64,000 nucleotides of DNA from Hevea brasiliensis (GCF_030052815.1 NC_079501.1:97108190-97172189); one strand, 5' to 3'; shown: positions 1 through 12,299, counted from the stretch's first letter. Numbers and translations are program-made. The notes: a model not told the origin generated them from the sequence alone.

Positions 1-29
1 GAAAAAATTGCATTACATGTTAATTTCTT

Positions 30-172
30 GTGTTTGTATTGTTTAGGAATGGCAATGGGGCAAGGTGGGTTGAGTTTCAAGTTTTGCCATTCCAGTCCCT
101 GCCCTGCTAGGTATGGAGGCGGGGTAAAAAATGACTCGGACGGGGGCTGGTTTTTCATTTAGTTCTATAATA

Positions 173-237
<65 letters not shown>

Positions 238-410
238 CTTATATACTATAAAACTGTAGTTAAGAAAAAAATAATAAAATTAAATAATAAATGGTGCATT
301 TTAAATAAAAAATGATGTGGGGCCCACCCCAATACCATTGCAGGGGTGGGGATTCCCCACTGGGTTCGGGGTGGGAGCGGGTTCCCTGTTGTCACGGCGG
401 ATCAGGTTTT
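30..410. repeat. G/C-rich repeat remnant with an (AT)n core
   Basis: Two GC-rich blocks (about 48-150 and 315-410) with runs such as GGGGTGGG and GGCGGGG flank a pure (AT)n tract at about 177-231. They sit in what should be an intron of the Mut7-C gene. They resemble a degenerate dispersed repeat rather than an exon. No coding frame or clear target duplication was found. Confidence 0.35.
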
Positions 411-670
411 GCAATTCCCAAGTATTGTTTCACTTCCTGAGCCTTCAGCTGCTGTGTAAAGGTGATTGAGATGGATCTTAGGTTTAAAAATCAATGAAAG
501 AAGAGGACATATTGGCCCACAATAAACATATTCCTTTTTATCTTTCTGTGGATTAATAAAAATAATTCCTCTGAGTTTCCACTTCAGTTTAATACTTTAA
601 CGTTAATTTGTAATTTAGTGCAATTTTATTTGTACTGGAAATGTTAGGCTAACAAAGTATTAATTACTAG

Positions 671-3600
671 GTTGAAGGCTTGGCAAAACATTTACGGTGT
701 GTTGGGATAGATGCTGCAATTCCATATTCGAAAAAGCCAGAATCCAGGTATTCCATAGACCATGTGTGGTTTTCATGTAATTTATTCCAGTCTATTAATA
801 TCTTTGAGCCATGAAAAGTGAATCTTTATCTATTTTCTGTTATTTATTGTATTCAGAGAATTAATAGATCAGGCATACAAAGAGCAGAGAGTGCTTCTGA
901 CACGAGATGCCAAGTTATTCAGACACCAATACTTGATAAAGAACCAAATATACAGAGTGAAGAGTCTTCTTAAAAATGAACAACTTCTTGAGGTATATGC
1001 ATGCAATTAGGACTGCAATTGAGATGAGACAAATTCAGCACCATGGTGTTTAAACTAGGTTCATTTAATTCTAAATCTTGCTTGGATCAACATTGGGTTC
1101 AAAAAATTGTTCAAGTTTGTTTCATTAATTTCAAAAAGCAGTAGCCTTATTATTTAATTAAATTTATAGAACTTCAACATTATGTTTGATTCAGGAGAGT
1201 TTTTTTATTTTAGATATATTAGTAACAATTTCATTGATAGAAATCAATTCACAAGCAATTTTATGTTTTTATTTCTCTACTCTAAACGATTTTGGGTTAA
1301 ATACTAAAAAATATGTAATGCTTCTAAGTCATGTTGTACTACTCTCCTCCAAGTCAGTTTAGGTCTACCCCTTCTTTTCTTTCTATTCTCTAACTCAATG
1401 TGCTCTACTTGTCTAATTTGAGCATCTGTATGTCTATGCTTCACATAACCAAATCACCTCAATCTCCCTTCTCTCAATTTATCTTCAATTGGCACCACTC
1501 CTACTTTTTCTCTAATACTCTCATTATAGACTGTATCTAGTCTAGGATGATCACTTATCCACCTTAACATTCTCATCTCTGCAACTCTTATCTTAGACAC
1601 ATATGACTCCTTCAGTGCCTAACACTCACTACCATATAACATGGCCGGTCGTATGGTTGTACGGTAAAATTTTTCTTTCAACTTATCGGGAATCTTGCGA
1701 TCACATAAAACTCTCGTGGCATGTCTCCACTTCAACCATTCGGCTTTAATTCTATGACTAACATTCTCCTCACATCCCCCTTGTACTTGAAGGATTGAGC
1801 CGAAATATTTAAAGTGATTACTTTGAGGCAGTACCACTCCATCCAAACTAACTTCTTCTCTATTACCAATTCGGCCTTCAATGAACTTGCAATGCATGTA
1901 TTCTGTCTTCATTCTACTTAACTTAAAGCCCTTTGACTCTAAAGTACTTCTCTAAAGCTCTAGTTTTCTATTGACTTCTTCTTGCGTCTCATTTATCAGA
2001 ACTATATCATCCGCAAACATCATGCACCAAGGGATACTCTCCTGTGTATGTTTCGTCAATTCATCTAGAACTAATGTAAAAAGGTAAGGGCTTACAGCTG
2101 AACATTGGTGTAATCCAATTATGATAGGAAAATCTCTTGTATCCCCTCTCATTGTACGCACAATAGTAGTTGCTCTTTCATACATATCTTTCAACACTTG
2201 TATGTATCTAATAGATACCGTCTTTTGTTCTAATGCTCTCTATAAGACATCTCTTGGAACACTATTATAAGCCTTCTCCAAATCGATAAAAACCATATGT
2301 AGATCTTTCTTCACATCTTTATATTTCTCCATCAAACTTCTAATAAGAAAGATTACTTTCATAGTTAAACGAGCGGGCATGAAGCCAAATTGATTGAGAG
2401 AGATAAAAGTGTCATGACGTAGTCGATGTTCCACAACTCTCTCCCACAACTTCATAGTATGGCTCATGAGTTTAATTCCCCTATAGTTTGAGCAACTTTG
2501 TATGCCTCCCTTTTTTTTTAAAAATAGGTACTAAAATATTCCTCCTCCATTCATTGGGCATTTTTTTTTAGTTTAGAATCTTATTAAATAATTTAGTTAA
2601 CCATGTCACTCCCATATCTCCCAAACACTTTCACACTTTAATTGGTATTCCATCGGGTTCATAAGCTTTACCCACTTTCATTCTCTTAAGTGCTTCCTTT
2701 ACTTCTGAAGATCTAATTATTCTAGTATAATTCAATTTCTTTTTTATTGCTCTGTAATCTATATTCACGCTATTACCACTTTGACTCTTATTAAAGAGAT
2801 CATCAAAATAATTTCTCCATCTTTCTTTAATGTCCTCATCTTTCACTAACATTTTTCCTTCTTTATCCTTGATGCACCTAACTTGATTGAGATCTTGACA
2901 TTTCTTTTCTCTCCTCCTTACTAATCTATAAATATCTTTCTCTCCTTCTTTATCTCTCCTCCTTACTAATCTATAAATATCTTTCTCTCCTTCTTTAGTT
3001 CAAAGTTTCTTATATAACTTTTCAAAGGTCTGCGCTCTTCTTGACTAACTGTCTTTTTTGCCTCTTTCTTTGCTATCTTGTACTGTTCATATACCTCATT
3101 ATTATCACACTTAGGTAATTTCTTATACCATTCCCTCTTTCTCTTCACTGCCTTTTGTACTTTCTCATTCCACCACCATCTCTCTTTTGAGGGTGGTCCA
3201 TGTCCTCTAAACTCTCCAAGTACTTTTCTAGCTACTTCTCTAATCTTTAATGCCATCTGTATCCACATACCATTGGCCTCCATATCCAGCTTCTATACTT
3301 CGGACTCGAGAAGTTCATTTTTGAACTTCACTTGCTTTACTCCTTTGAACTCCCACCACTTTGTTCGAGCTACAATATTTCTTCTAACCTTACTTGAATT
3401 GTTTCTAAACTTAACATCCAAGACCACTAACCGATGTTGACTTGTTAAAACCTCTCCCGGAATGACCTTGCAATTTTTGCATAGAGCTCTATTTGTCTTC
3501 CTGATTAAGAGGAAGTCAATTTGGCTTCTATGTTGTCCACTTTTGAAAGTCACTAAATGTGACTCTCTTTTTATAAAGTAGGTATTTGCTAGTATTAGAT

Positions 3601-5785
3601 CGTATGCCATAGCTCCAGGATGCTTTTTCCCTCCTCATTTCGGCTACCAAAACCTCCTTGAACATTCTCATAACTTTGCCTATCACTTCTTACATGTCGA
3701 TTCAAATCTCCACCGATGAAAACATTCTCTTTATTCGGTATATTTTGCATTAGATCATTCATAGCTTCCCAAAACTTTTGTTTATTCTCACTATCTAGTC
3801 CTATTTGTAGGGTATAAGCACTAACTACATTTATTGTTTCTCCTTCTAGTACTAGCTTTACTAGTATAATTCTATTTCCTACTCTTTTCATAGCTATTAC
3901 AACATCTTTCAATATCCTGTCTATGATTATGCCCACTCCGTTCTTGTTCCTCTCCTTTCGGTAAATCACAGTTTGTATCCTGAATTACCCACTTCCTTGC
4001 TTTTCTCTCTTATCCATTTTGTCTCCTTAATGCAAGCAATATTCACCCTTCTTCTTTCCAAGGTATCCATAAGCTCCATTAAGTTTCCTGTAAGTGATTT
4101 AACATTCCAAGTATTAACCCTGATTCTCCTCCTATCCTGTTCCTTCTTAATTGATCTCCTTCTATGATATCTTCTATTATTCTCTATGTCTATCTTGTGT
4201 TCTGTTCCACTATCTATCCTATGGACTAGCTTTTTTACCTACATCCATCCATGATGTGGGAACCCTTACTCATTAACACCATACACGGGCACCAGCATGG
4301 CGCGTCGCTTTCGGTAAATACCCTACACCTTTGCATATTTCTCACTGCACCCGGACTCCGATGTAGTGCGTCGTAAGTAGAGGACGCCCCAACGTTTATA
4401 TCATTTGAATCCATATCATGAGGTGTGACAAAATTTTTACGCTGGTTGTCACCTATCTTATACATAGAACTCTTCAAACTTGTTTCATTAAAGAAATCAA
4501 ATATAATTTTGCATTCAAACTTAGTTTTCTTAGTAAATGACTAGTATTTTAATGAGCAGAAGCCGAACTGGCGTTGAGTGGTTGGTTCATTTCAGTCTTG
4601 TATGCAATCAAACAAGGACAGAGATTTATACTTTCAGAGTTCAGACTCCATGAAAAGCGATCAATTTGCATGTTTTGATTGATCATTATTGAGAAACTAC
4701 TGCACAATGTTGAGATGTCTTTTCTTTTTCGATTGCTAATGATTATTAAGACAAGTCAGTAGGCAGTATTCTTCCTTTTCTTTTTCCCCATTCTATTTCC
4801 CCCTTGTTCTTTGTTGGGTGATTCGTGATTGAATGATCAAATAATGGTCAATTTCATAATAATTTCTTTCATGGACTAGGACCATTTGTATGATTTTTGT
4901 ATATGGGTTCCCACTGTTTATATTGTTTCTTTTAACATGTTATAAATAATGGGATATTGGTGGTCTACGTTTCTGCCAATATGCCTTTGAAAGCTGATTG
5001 TGCCTTGCTAATTACAAGTGATGAAATGTGGTTATAAACGTTTGTAGGTAATCGACACTTTCCAGTTAAAAATTACTGAGGATCAACTGATGTCAAGGTG
5101 CAGTAAGTGCAATGGGAGGTTTATTCAAAAGCCACTAACAACCGAAGAGGCTGTTGAAGCTGCAAAGGGCTTTCAGAAAATTCCTGACTGCTTGTTCAAC
5201 AAAAATTTAGAGTTCTGGCAGTGCATGGATTGCAACCAACTGTACTGGGAGGTAATGCTTTCCTGGTTATCTTTTGCCTTTTTTCCCTTTTACTCTGTTA
5301 TTAAGATAAGTGGATGATTGAATCACTTTCATGCATCAAACTTTAAACTTGTAAACATTCCTTCAAGTATCTAGGAAACTTGTTGAGTAATGCATCTAAT
5401 ATTTGTCTTCTACCCCTAAAAGGAGGTTTGATGACGAGTTTACCATTTGGCATTGATTTACAATAACAACATGAGTAAGCTATGCAAGTAAACTAAGTTT
5501 GGGGCCATTTCCTGGTTCTTTGGTTCAACCACTGGCTGTTTATTACCTCATTTTTAGCTACTGATGAAATGTGCTTATTTTATCATCGTATTTTTTTGAA
5601 AGATCCTGTAATTTTGAAACACAGATCCATCTTGTTGCGCCTTAAGGATGTGCTTGGGCAGAAAACACATGCATGGGAAGCAAACTGTTGTTACATGAAT
5701 ACTAATGTGCATGCAAATATTGCAGGGAACCCAATACCAGAATGCAGTTCAGAAGTTCATTGACATCTGCAAATTGAACGAGTAA
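671..5785 (+). CDS. Mut7-C RNase-domain protein (3'-5' exonuclease-like), 3' part of gene
   Basis: Four exons are visible: 671-747, 857-992, 5048-5251 and 5726-5785 (stop TAA). All junctions are GT-AG and the joined frame stays open for about 158 residues. The upstream exons lie outside the window. The peptide starts [15 protein letters not shown], continues with [14 protein letters not shown], and ends in a zinc-ribbon-like part with two CxxC pairs (CSKC and CMDC). This matches the Mut7-C RNase domain (PF01927), which in plants forms the C-terminus of proteins with an N-terminal DEDD 3'-5' exonuclease domain (Arabidopsis At5g24340 type). The role is probably RNA processing or degradation, inferred from family only. 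The third intron (993-5047) is swollen to about 4 kb by an antisense LINE. The coding exons look intact, so the gene is probably functional. Confidence 0.88.
1279..4479 (-). mobile_element. RTE-type LINE retrotransposon, decayed, in intron
   Basis: The minus strand encodes fragments of an endonuclease-reverse transcriptase polyprotein in the order expected for a plant RTE-clade LINE: 5' region (4235-4477), endonuclease (3293-3969), linker (2631-3283), RT (1952-2467) and C-terminus (1619-1912). No LTRs are present. The last recognisable 3' sequence is near 1279; beyond it the usual RTE tail is diverged or missing. A 12-bp repeat, TTGTTTCATTAA, occurs at 1117-1128 and 4480-4491. If it is the target duplication the element would be 3.35 kb, a typical RTE length, but about 150 bp next to the left copy is then unexplained. 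Confidence 0.85.
1619..3969 (-). pseudogene. LINE endonuclease/reverse transcriptase polyprotein, frameshifted
   Basis: The coding region is broken into at least seven frames. Endonuclease signatures include GGDLNRH and a histidine motif that reads SQH where the family usually has SDH (EEP superfamily). RT signatures are FIDLEKAYN (motif A; the second conserved acidic position is asparagine), [11 protein letters not shown] (motif B) and FADD (catalytic motif C, intact). The C-terminal piece has YFGSILQ and AMLYGSEC, usual for plant RTE proteins. Several frameshifts and stops make it inactive. A 45-bp tandem duplication (about 2908-2997) repeats 15 codons in frame. Confidence 0.85.
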
Positions 5786-7850
5786 AGTTGAAGTTGACGG
5801 TCGATGCTTCTGCGGATAAAAAAGGTATTTTTGTACAACATATGTATGAGCAATTGTCTTCGTCTATTCTACATATAGTTCTTGATTCAAGCATTATTGT
5901 TCAATGTAATTGTTCCTCTGATTTTAAAGAATTTTGTGAGAGGCAAGAAGATAAAGGGATAGAAGACCTGATATTCTGTTTTAAGTTTTGAGCCTTTCTA
6001 GCTCTTGTTTTGTCCTTCATCCACTTTATATACTCACCAATTGATCTAAACAAGTGCGAAATTGAAATTAGGGATGTCTAGTTTTCTGTTTAAATTGAAA
6101 ATTCAAACCGAATCAAATCAGTTTAATTGGAATTTTTCAATGCAATCGGTTTGGTTCGTTTTGTAGTTTTTAATAATTTTGGTTATTTGGTTCAATTCTG
6201 TTATTTTCATTAAAAATCAAAGAAAAACTGAACTGCAATTCTAATACTACACCGTTTTGAAGTAACGTCCTCTGTTCTCTCACTCATGAGCCCCACTTCG
6301 CTTATTCTTCTTAACCTTTTAAATTATGGACTAACGATTAAATTAATAAAAATTAATGGAGAAACGTTTTAATTTATTTTTAACATATAAAAATTTAGGA
6401 AAATTTATAATATGGTCTCAGATTTACACTGTATTATATTTTAATATTTAAATTTTAAAAAATTAATTATTTAGTTTTTAAATTTTATATTATATTATAT
6501 TTTAATATTTAAATTTTAAAATTTATTTATTTAGTCATTTAATTTTATATTATATTATATTTTAATTCTTATAATTTCAATAAATGAAATAATTTAATAT
6601 TTTTATTAATAAATAAAATTATTATAAATATTAAAATTATAAGTATTAAATTATTTTATATATTAAAATTAAAGAAATAAATAATTTATTTTTTAAAATT
6701 TAGTGGTAAAAGTGTAATATATTATGAAATTTAAAGATTAAATAATTGATTTTTTAAAATTTAAGATTACAATATAATATAGATATAGTTTAAGGATTAA
6801 ATTGTAAATTTTAAAAAAATTTAAAGTGTTAATTATTGCATAATATAATTTATCTAAAATGGAAGGTGGGTCCACATGTTTAAATCTTCAAAGATGGTGG
6901 GGCAACTCTTGTGTGACAAAGCCTACAACAAGGTCTCTTTCATGCAAAGATTTGTGCAGAAATTGTTGAAAGAATAGTGTAAATGCTTTTGCTTTGGGTC
7001 TAACTCACCACCTTCTATTTATTCAAATTCTTTGTAGTTTACCTGAAAATGACATGAACATGGAATCAATCCACTCAGATTTAAAAACATTAGCTTTGAA
7101 ATATTGAAAAAATCTCAATTATTGCATTGGCCTAGCCATAAAGGCATTATATAATTTCTATAAAAATTAGGGCTGAAAAATCTTCTAATCAAATCAATTT
7201 TAATTTCAATTTTGATTTTAATTAATTTAAATTATATTCAAGTTAATTTGTAAAGTTAATTTTTTTTTTCAGAAAAAATTATTTTTATTAACTTAATTTT
7301 AAAATATTATATTAATTAAATTAAAATTATTATTTATTTATAAAATTCATGTAAATTGTAGATAAAATACACCAAAATGAAACTTATGAATTTTATTTTA
7401 GTAATATTAAAATTATTTTTAGGTCTTGTTTTGTAATATTTTGAAGATAATATTTAATATTTTTATTATAATAAAATATTATCTCTTTTATTTATAATGT
7501 TCGGTAGCATAATATTTATTCTAACGTTTAGAGTTTGAGGAATATTTTAATTAGAGTTAATAAAATGATACTACTAATTTTATATTTAATAGTTAATTTA
7601 ATAATTATTTTTACTAAAAACTTATATTTTAAATTATTATATAAATAATTAATCAGTAATAATTAATATTTATTAATTAATTACTAATAAAATAATTATA
7701 AAAATAATTAATATTGTCAAATATTATTTAAAACTGTGAAATTTAATATTGAAGTGTTAAACTAAATAAACATTTTATATTTTACATGGAAATTTAAAAA
7801 AATTAAATTAATAAATTTATGTAATATAAGCTCAACCTCAAATGCTTAAT
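5786..7850. other. AT-rich intergenic stretch, no gene seen
   Basis: Downstream of the Mut7-C stop there is about 300 bp of ordinary sequence that probably includes the 3' UTR, then very AT-rich DNA. At 6400-6830 a diffuse inverted repeat with three internal copies of a roughly 65-bp A/T motif suggests an old MITE. No reading frame longer than about 70 codons makes sense here. Confidence 0.5.
7430..7745 (+). repeat. AT-rich MITE-like repeat, copy 1
   Basis: This is one of at least five related segments of roughly 300 bp. Related copies lie at about 12570-12870 and 13640-13955 in this orientation, and at 9615-9955 and 13300-13625 in the reverse orientation. Shared features are a phrase like TTTAGAG(T/A)TTGAGG and an AATAATTATTT(T/A)TA block. 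Ends and target duplications are not clear enough to fix boundaries. Confidence 0.4.
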
Positions 7851-7869
7851 GAAGTACATAAAGAGGACC

Positions 7870-8145
7870 TTAAGACGTATGATGCAGCAGCTAGCAGCAG
7901 AAACAGTCCCATGCACATGACGCGTGGTTGATCAAAAAGACAACTCTTTCATCAGACGGCAGTGACCGATTCGTTGGTTTTGGAAAAGAAGTGGGGCCAC
8001 ACACGCTCTGATTGGACCCCTCTCTCTGATTCGGTTGCTTACGTCGTTTACACGTTTCGCCATTCCATGGCCATGCTGTCCTTTCCATTCCATCCGGCTC
8101 GAACCTCTAGATGGCGTGGACTTCGGGCGGCCGTCACTATATAAT
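7870..8145. other. GC-rich, promoter-like island
   Basis: A block of about 280 bp with balanced base composition stands out from the AT-rich surroundings. It has GTGGGGCCACAC (close to TCP-type GGGCC sites), an ATTGG (inverted CCAAT) box and TATATAA near 8138. No coding frame follows on either strand; the sequence becomes AT-rich repeat at once after the TATA. It may be an orphaned promoter or gene remnant. This is inference only. Confidence 0.25.
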
Positions 8146-8149
8146 TTCT

Positions 8150-9959
8150 CAATATTTAGTCGCTTAAAATTTTTAAAATATAATTAAAAATAAAAAATTA
8201 TTATTTAATTTTTATATTTTAAAAAAATTAATTATTTAATTTTTACATTTAAAAATTACCTTATTTAATATTTATATTTATTTTAAAAATAAGTTAAATT
8301 TGTTATCTGTATTTTTTAAGAATATATAATTTAATTTTTTTAATTTTTAATTTAATTTAATTTTTTTCTATTTTAAATTCAAATAGCTCAATATGTAACT
8401 TACTCATTACTAGGCGTGTGAATTAATTTTTTTAATATTTTTAATGTTAATTATTTAGTTAATATTTTTTAATGTTGATTAAATAATTATAATTAATCAA
8501 TTTTTATATTTAAATTTGTAATGTTAATTAATAATATGGAACAAAAATAATATTTTATATTTTTAATTTTATTTTATTATAATTTTTTAATTTTAATTAG
8601 GAAAATGAAAATATAAAATAATATTTTTTATTTTAAATAATGAAAATTAATTATAATAGTAATTTTTAGTTTTAATTAATTATATGAAAATAAAAATATT
8701 TTTTATAATTTTTCAATTTAATTAATTTATTTTTAATTAATTAATGAAAATATAAAAATAAAATTTTTATACTTTCATTTTAATTAATAATATTAAATAA
8801 TAATATTTTTACTATTTAATTTAATTAATTATAAAAAATAAAAAAAAATATCATTTTAATATAAAAATAAAATATTAAAATATGACACATGTATATCAAT
8901 TGAGCTAATTTGAACTTAAATAAAAAATAAAATGACTAAATTGGACCAAAAATTAAAAATAAGAGAAATTCAACTTACTTCCTATTTACTTTTGTTAAAT
9001 TTTTTAGTCCATTTATCAAATTTTATTTTAGTCAATGAGAATAAGTAAAGTCTTTAATATTTAAGGGTGAAAGGATTATTATAATTTAAATTTAAATATT
9101 TTACATTATGCATTTATCATAAAATTTTTATTTTAATAATTAAATGTAGCCAAGTTTATCATTCATTTACATCATGACTTTGTTTGAAGTTGTAGTTAAA
9201 AGGTTAAAAATATTTTTTGAAAATTTATCATTTTAAATGTTGTTGGTAAACTTATTTAATAATTTTTGAAGTTTTAATGAATAAAATATATTAAATTTAA
9301 TTTTAAATAAAAATTAAATTTTTAATTAAAATATTAAAAATTTTATAGCAATAACATCTTATAATCCTATATAATAATTTGTTTATTATTATGACTTAAA
9401 CTTACTGATAAAAAAGTATAATTGTTTTGAAATATATTAATTTTAAGTTAAAACTAATTTTAAAAATTTTTTAATTAATATATTTAAATATATATATTTT
9501 TTTAATGACAACTCAAATAAAATAGAAACTAAACCTATCAATTCCTTCACTTTTAAGATATAGAAAATTGGAAAGTCTCGGTTTAACCATCTATCTATTA
9601 TGAAATAATTCACTTTTATAGGCTCTATTAAGTAATATTAGCCATTCTAGTAGCTATCAGCTATTAGTTATTAGATATTAACTGTTGCTAGTTAGTTGTT
9701 TATACTTTATATAATGATTTTAAAGTAGAACTGTTTAATAAAAAATAATTCTTAAATTAATTATTAAATATAAAAAAATAATATCATTTTATTGATTATA
9801 ATCAAAACATTTATTCAATCTCTAAAAATTGGTAAAAGTAATTTTTTTATAAATTACTCTTTAAATTTTAAATACTAATATAAATACTATACTTATGAAT
9901 ACTATAAATTAGATAGATAATATTTTAATTATGTTAAAATACTATATACTGTTTTAAAA
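8150..9959. other. Very AT-rich intergenic DNA with MITE-like repeats
   Basis: Almost pure A/T sequence with poly-A/T and TTAATTAA-type runs. The part at 9615-9955 is an inverted copy of the MITE-like family also seen at 13300-13625. No coding potential was seen. Confidence 0.5.
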
Positions 9960-10015
9960 GTTATTGTAACGATTGGGCTCTAACCACTAGAGAAATTGTC
10001 CGCTTTGGCCATAAG

Positions 10016-10080
10016 CCCAGGAGGTCACCTATCATAGGATTTCTCTCAAGTGAGCACACTTAACCCTGGAGTTCTTCCAA
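10016..10080 (-). promoter_or_regulatory. 5S-like internal Pol III control region, left arm
   Basis: Reverse-complement counterpart of the right-arm 5S-like block. It contains CCAGGAGGTCACC and CACTTAACCCTGGAGTTCTT on the plus strand. It is slightly more diverged (CACC-TAT instead of CACCCAT at the C box). Transcription from the two blocks would proceed outward, away from the centre. Confidence 0.55.
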
Positions 10081-10373
10081 CACTCCACGCCATTCCACCA
10101 AAAGGCACCTCTAGTAATTAGTTCTCCCATTTTATATATCATTACTTTTTGAACTCAAGATCATCTCCGTGCTTTGTCGATATGGGATTTGCCTAAGGGA
10201 CCTTTCTCTCCCCCTTTCGAGACTCAGCGTCCTCACTGAGGTTTGTCCTCCCCTTAGGCAAATCCAATATTGGCAAAAGCACGGAGATGGTATTGGGTTC
10301 AAAAAGTAATGATATATAAAATGGAGGAACTAATAACTAGAGGTGCCTTTTGATGGAATGGCGTGGAGTGTTG

Positions 10374-10443
10374 GAATAACTCCAGGGTTAAGCGCTCTCG
10401 CTTGAGAGAAATCATAGGATGGGTGACCTCCTGGAAAGTTCTC
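10374..10443 (+). promoter_or_regulatory. 5S-like internal Pol III control region, right arm
   Basis: This stretch aligns by eye with the 3' two thirds of plant 5S rRNA: the AACTCC...GTTAAGCG block, GAGAGNNAT, then GGATGGGTGACCTCCTGG. These positions correspond to the A box, intermediate element and C box bound by TFIIIA. The 5' third of 5S is not recognisable, so this is not a functional rRNA gene. Whether it still recruits Pol III is unknown. Confidence 0.65.
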
Positions 10444-12299
10444 TATTTCACCTATGAGACAAAACCGTGAGACTTATGGTCAAAACGGATAATTTCTCTA
10501 GTGGTTAGAGCACGATCGTTACAGTTATTATTGAACAAGATCATAGTAAATAAAGGAAATGATTATCTTTCACTACATAGCCTATCGATTATTATTCGAT
10601 TTATTAAGTATATTAAATTAAAAAAAAAAAACCTAAAATCTCTTGAATGGGTGGTTACTATGTTCCATAAACATCACTGTCATGTCAAAAAAATTGGGAA
10701 AGATTTTCACAATAATAATTTGTCCCTTATCAACTAGTATTTCAGTCATACCTTTGCCTTTCATCATTGCTTATTTTATTTGCCTTATGTATGGTCAGAT
10801 ATTTCAAGTGGGGGGCCCAATTCATATTGTGTCTTGATTTGGTGTTTGATGACCCAAAAAGCAAAAGTGATTTGTTGAAAGGAGAATTTCTTACTCTATT
10901 ATATTTTTTTTCTTCTGCTTAAGAAACAAGTTTCAACAATTGTCTTTGGGCTGTTGATGACTCTTTTGAGGCTTTGGAGTCACTTTGAAGCAGATAATCA
11001 ATGGTCAATTTTGGATATATATACATATTCAAATTCTAATAAATTTGGTAAAAATTAATTAATTAATAATTATTTTTTTAAATTAAAATATTCATGTCAT
11101 ATCATGTTTTTTTTATTATAAATTATAGTATATTTAATGTATTAAAAAATAATGCAATGATCATTCATAAAAAATAATTACTTCTTAATTTAAGAGTATG
11201 AAACTCACGTACATCGACAGCATATAATAATTTATTTTAAAAGAAAGATATTAAATAATTAAAAATTATTTTCTTTCACATACTCTTTCTTTTCTCTCTC
11301 TTTTAAATTAAAATGGAAATAAATATTTAGCATAATTTAAGCATAATTAAAATGAATTTATTCTATAAAAATTATTATATATTAAAAGTGTGTATTTTAG
11401 AAATAAGAATAATTTAATTTTAAATTCTATATTAAGATTATGTTTACTTTATGAAAAATATTTTTCTAATCAAATGAAAAATTAACTTATTTTTAAAGAA
11501 AATCACTTTTTTTTAGATTTTGATTATTTTATTAAAATGTAAAAATACTTATATATGCAAAATATAATAAATATTATTAGTTTAATATTACAATCAAATA
11601 ATAAAAATATTTTCATATAAATCATTTTCTTAGAAAACAATCATAAAAAAATATTTTTCATATATAAATTATTTTTCACAAAACAAATGAAACTTATAAT
11701 GCTTAGAAAATAAGAAATTTTTTATCAAGTATTTTGGGAAATAATAATATATAAACGTCAACTATAGAATTATATATACCAAATATAAATTATATAAAAA
11801 TCAATTAATTTTATTTTTTAAGTTGTATCATATTAAATTTAAGAATTCATTTTCAAATAAACTCTAATTAGAATTCATTCATTTTTTTTATTTTTAACAA
11901 AAAAAAACCCATTTAAAATTAAATCTACAATTTTAGTTTAATTAAATTAAATAAGGTGTTACTATATCACCTTCACCATTAAGTAATAGAGAGTGAAGAG
12001 CTCTGAAATTAAATCATTCATTCCATGCAATTTTAACAACACAGTTGACATATATTGAAATTAAATCTCTTATTTGGACGATCTTAAAGTGTAATATTTT
12101 ATATCGATATGATACATTTAAAGTTTTAAATAATTTTGAAAAGCTCTTCTATAAAATTAAATTTTAATTAATTAATAATAAATGGATTCTCATTCTTATT
12201 GATTTGATTATTTTTATATATTAATAGTTAATCCAATGGGTTTTATTTTTACTATGATGATGTTGTATTACAAGTACCCTACATTTTATGAAGAGAAAG

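Larger units (their letters stand above)
9965..10523. mobile_element. Palindromic 5S-rRNA-derived (Cassandra-like) element
   Basis: The 559-bp element begins TGTAACGAT and ends ATCGTTACA. It is flanked by the perfect 5-bp direct repeat GTTAT (9960-9964 and 10524-10528). Nearly the whole element is an inverted repeat: the left arm (9965 to about 10212) is matched by the reverse complement of the right arm (about 10241-10523), apart from a roughly 40-bp segment missing from the left. Each arm carries a 5S-rRNA-like stretch; in the right arm it covers about 10374-10443, including GTTAAGCG (A-box region) and GGATGGGTGACCTCCTGG (IE and C-box region). Cassandra TRIM elements are known to carry 5S sequence in LTRs with TG...CA ends and 5-bp target repeats, but their LTRs are direct repeats, not inverted. 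Confidence 0.85.

Noticed and set aside
10374..10443. A genuine 5S rRNA gene
   Set aside because: Only the part around the internal promoter matches; the 5' third of 5S is absent and the sequence lies within an inverted-repeat mobile element.
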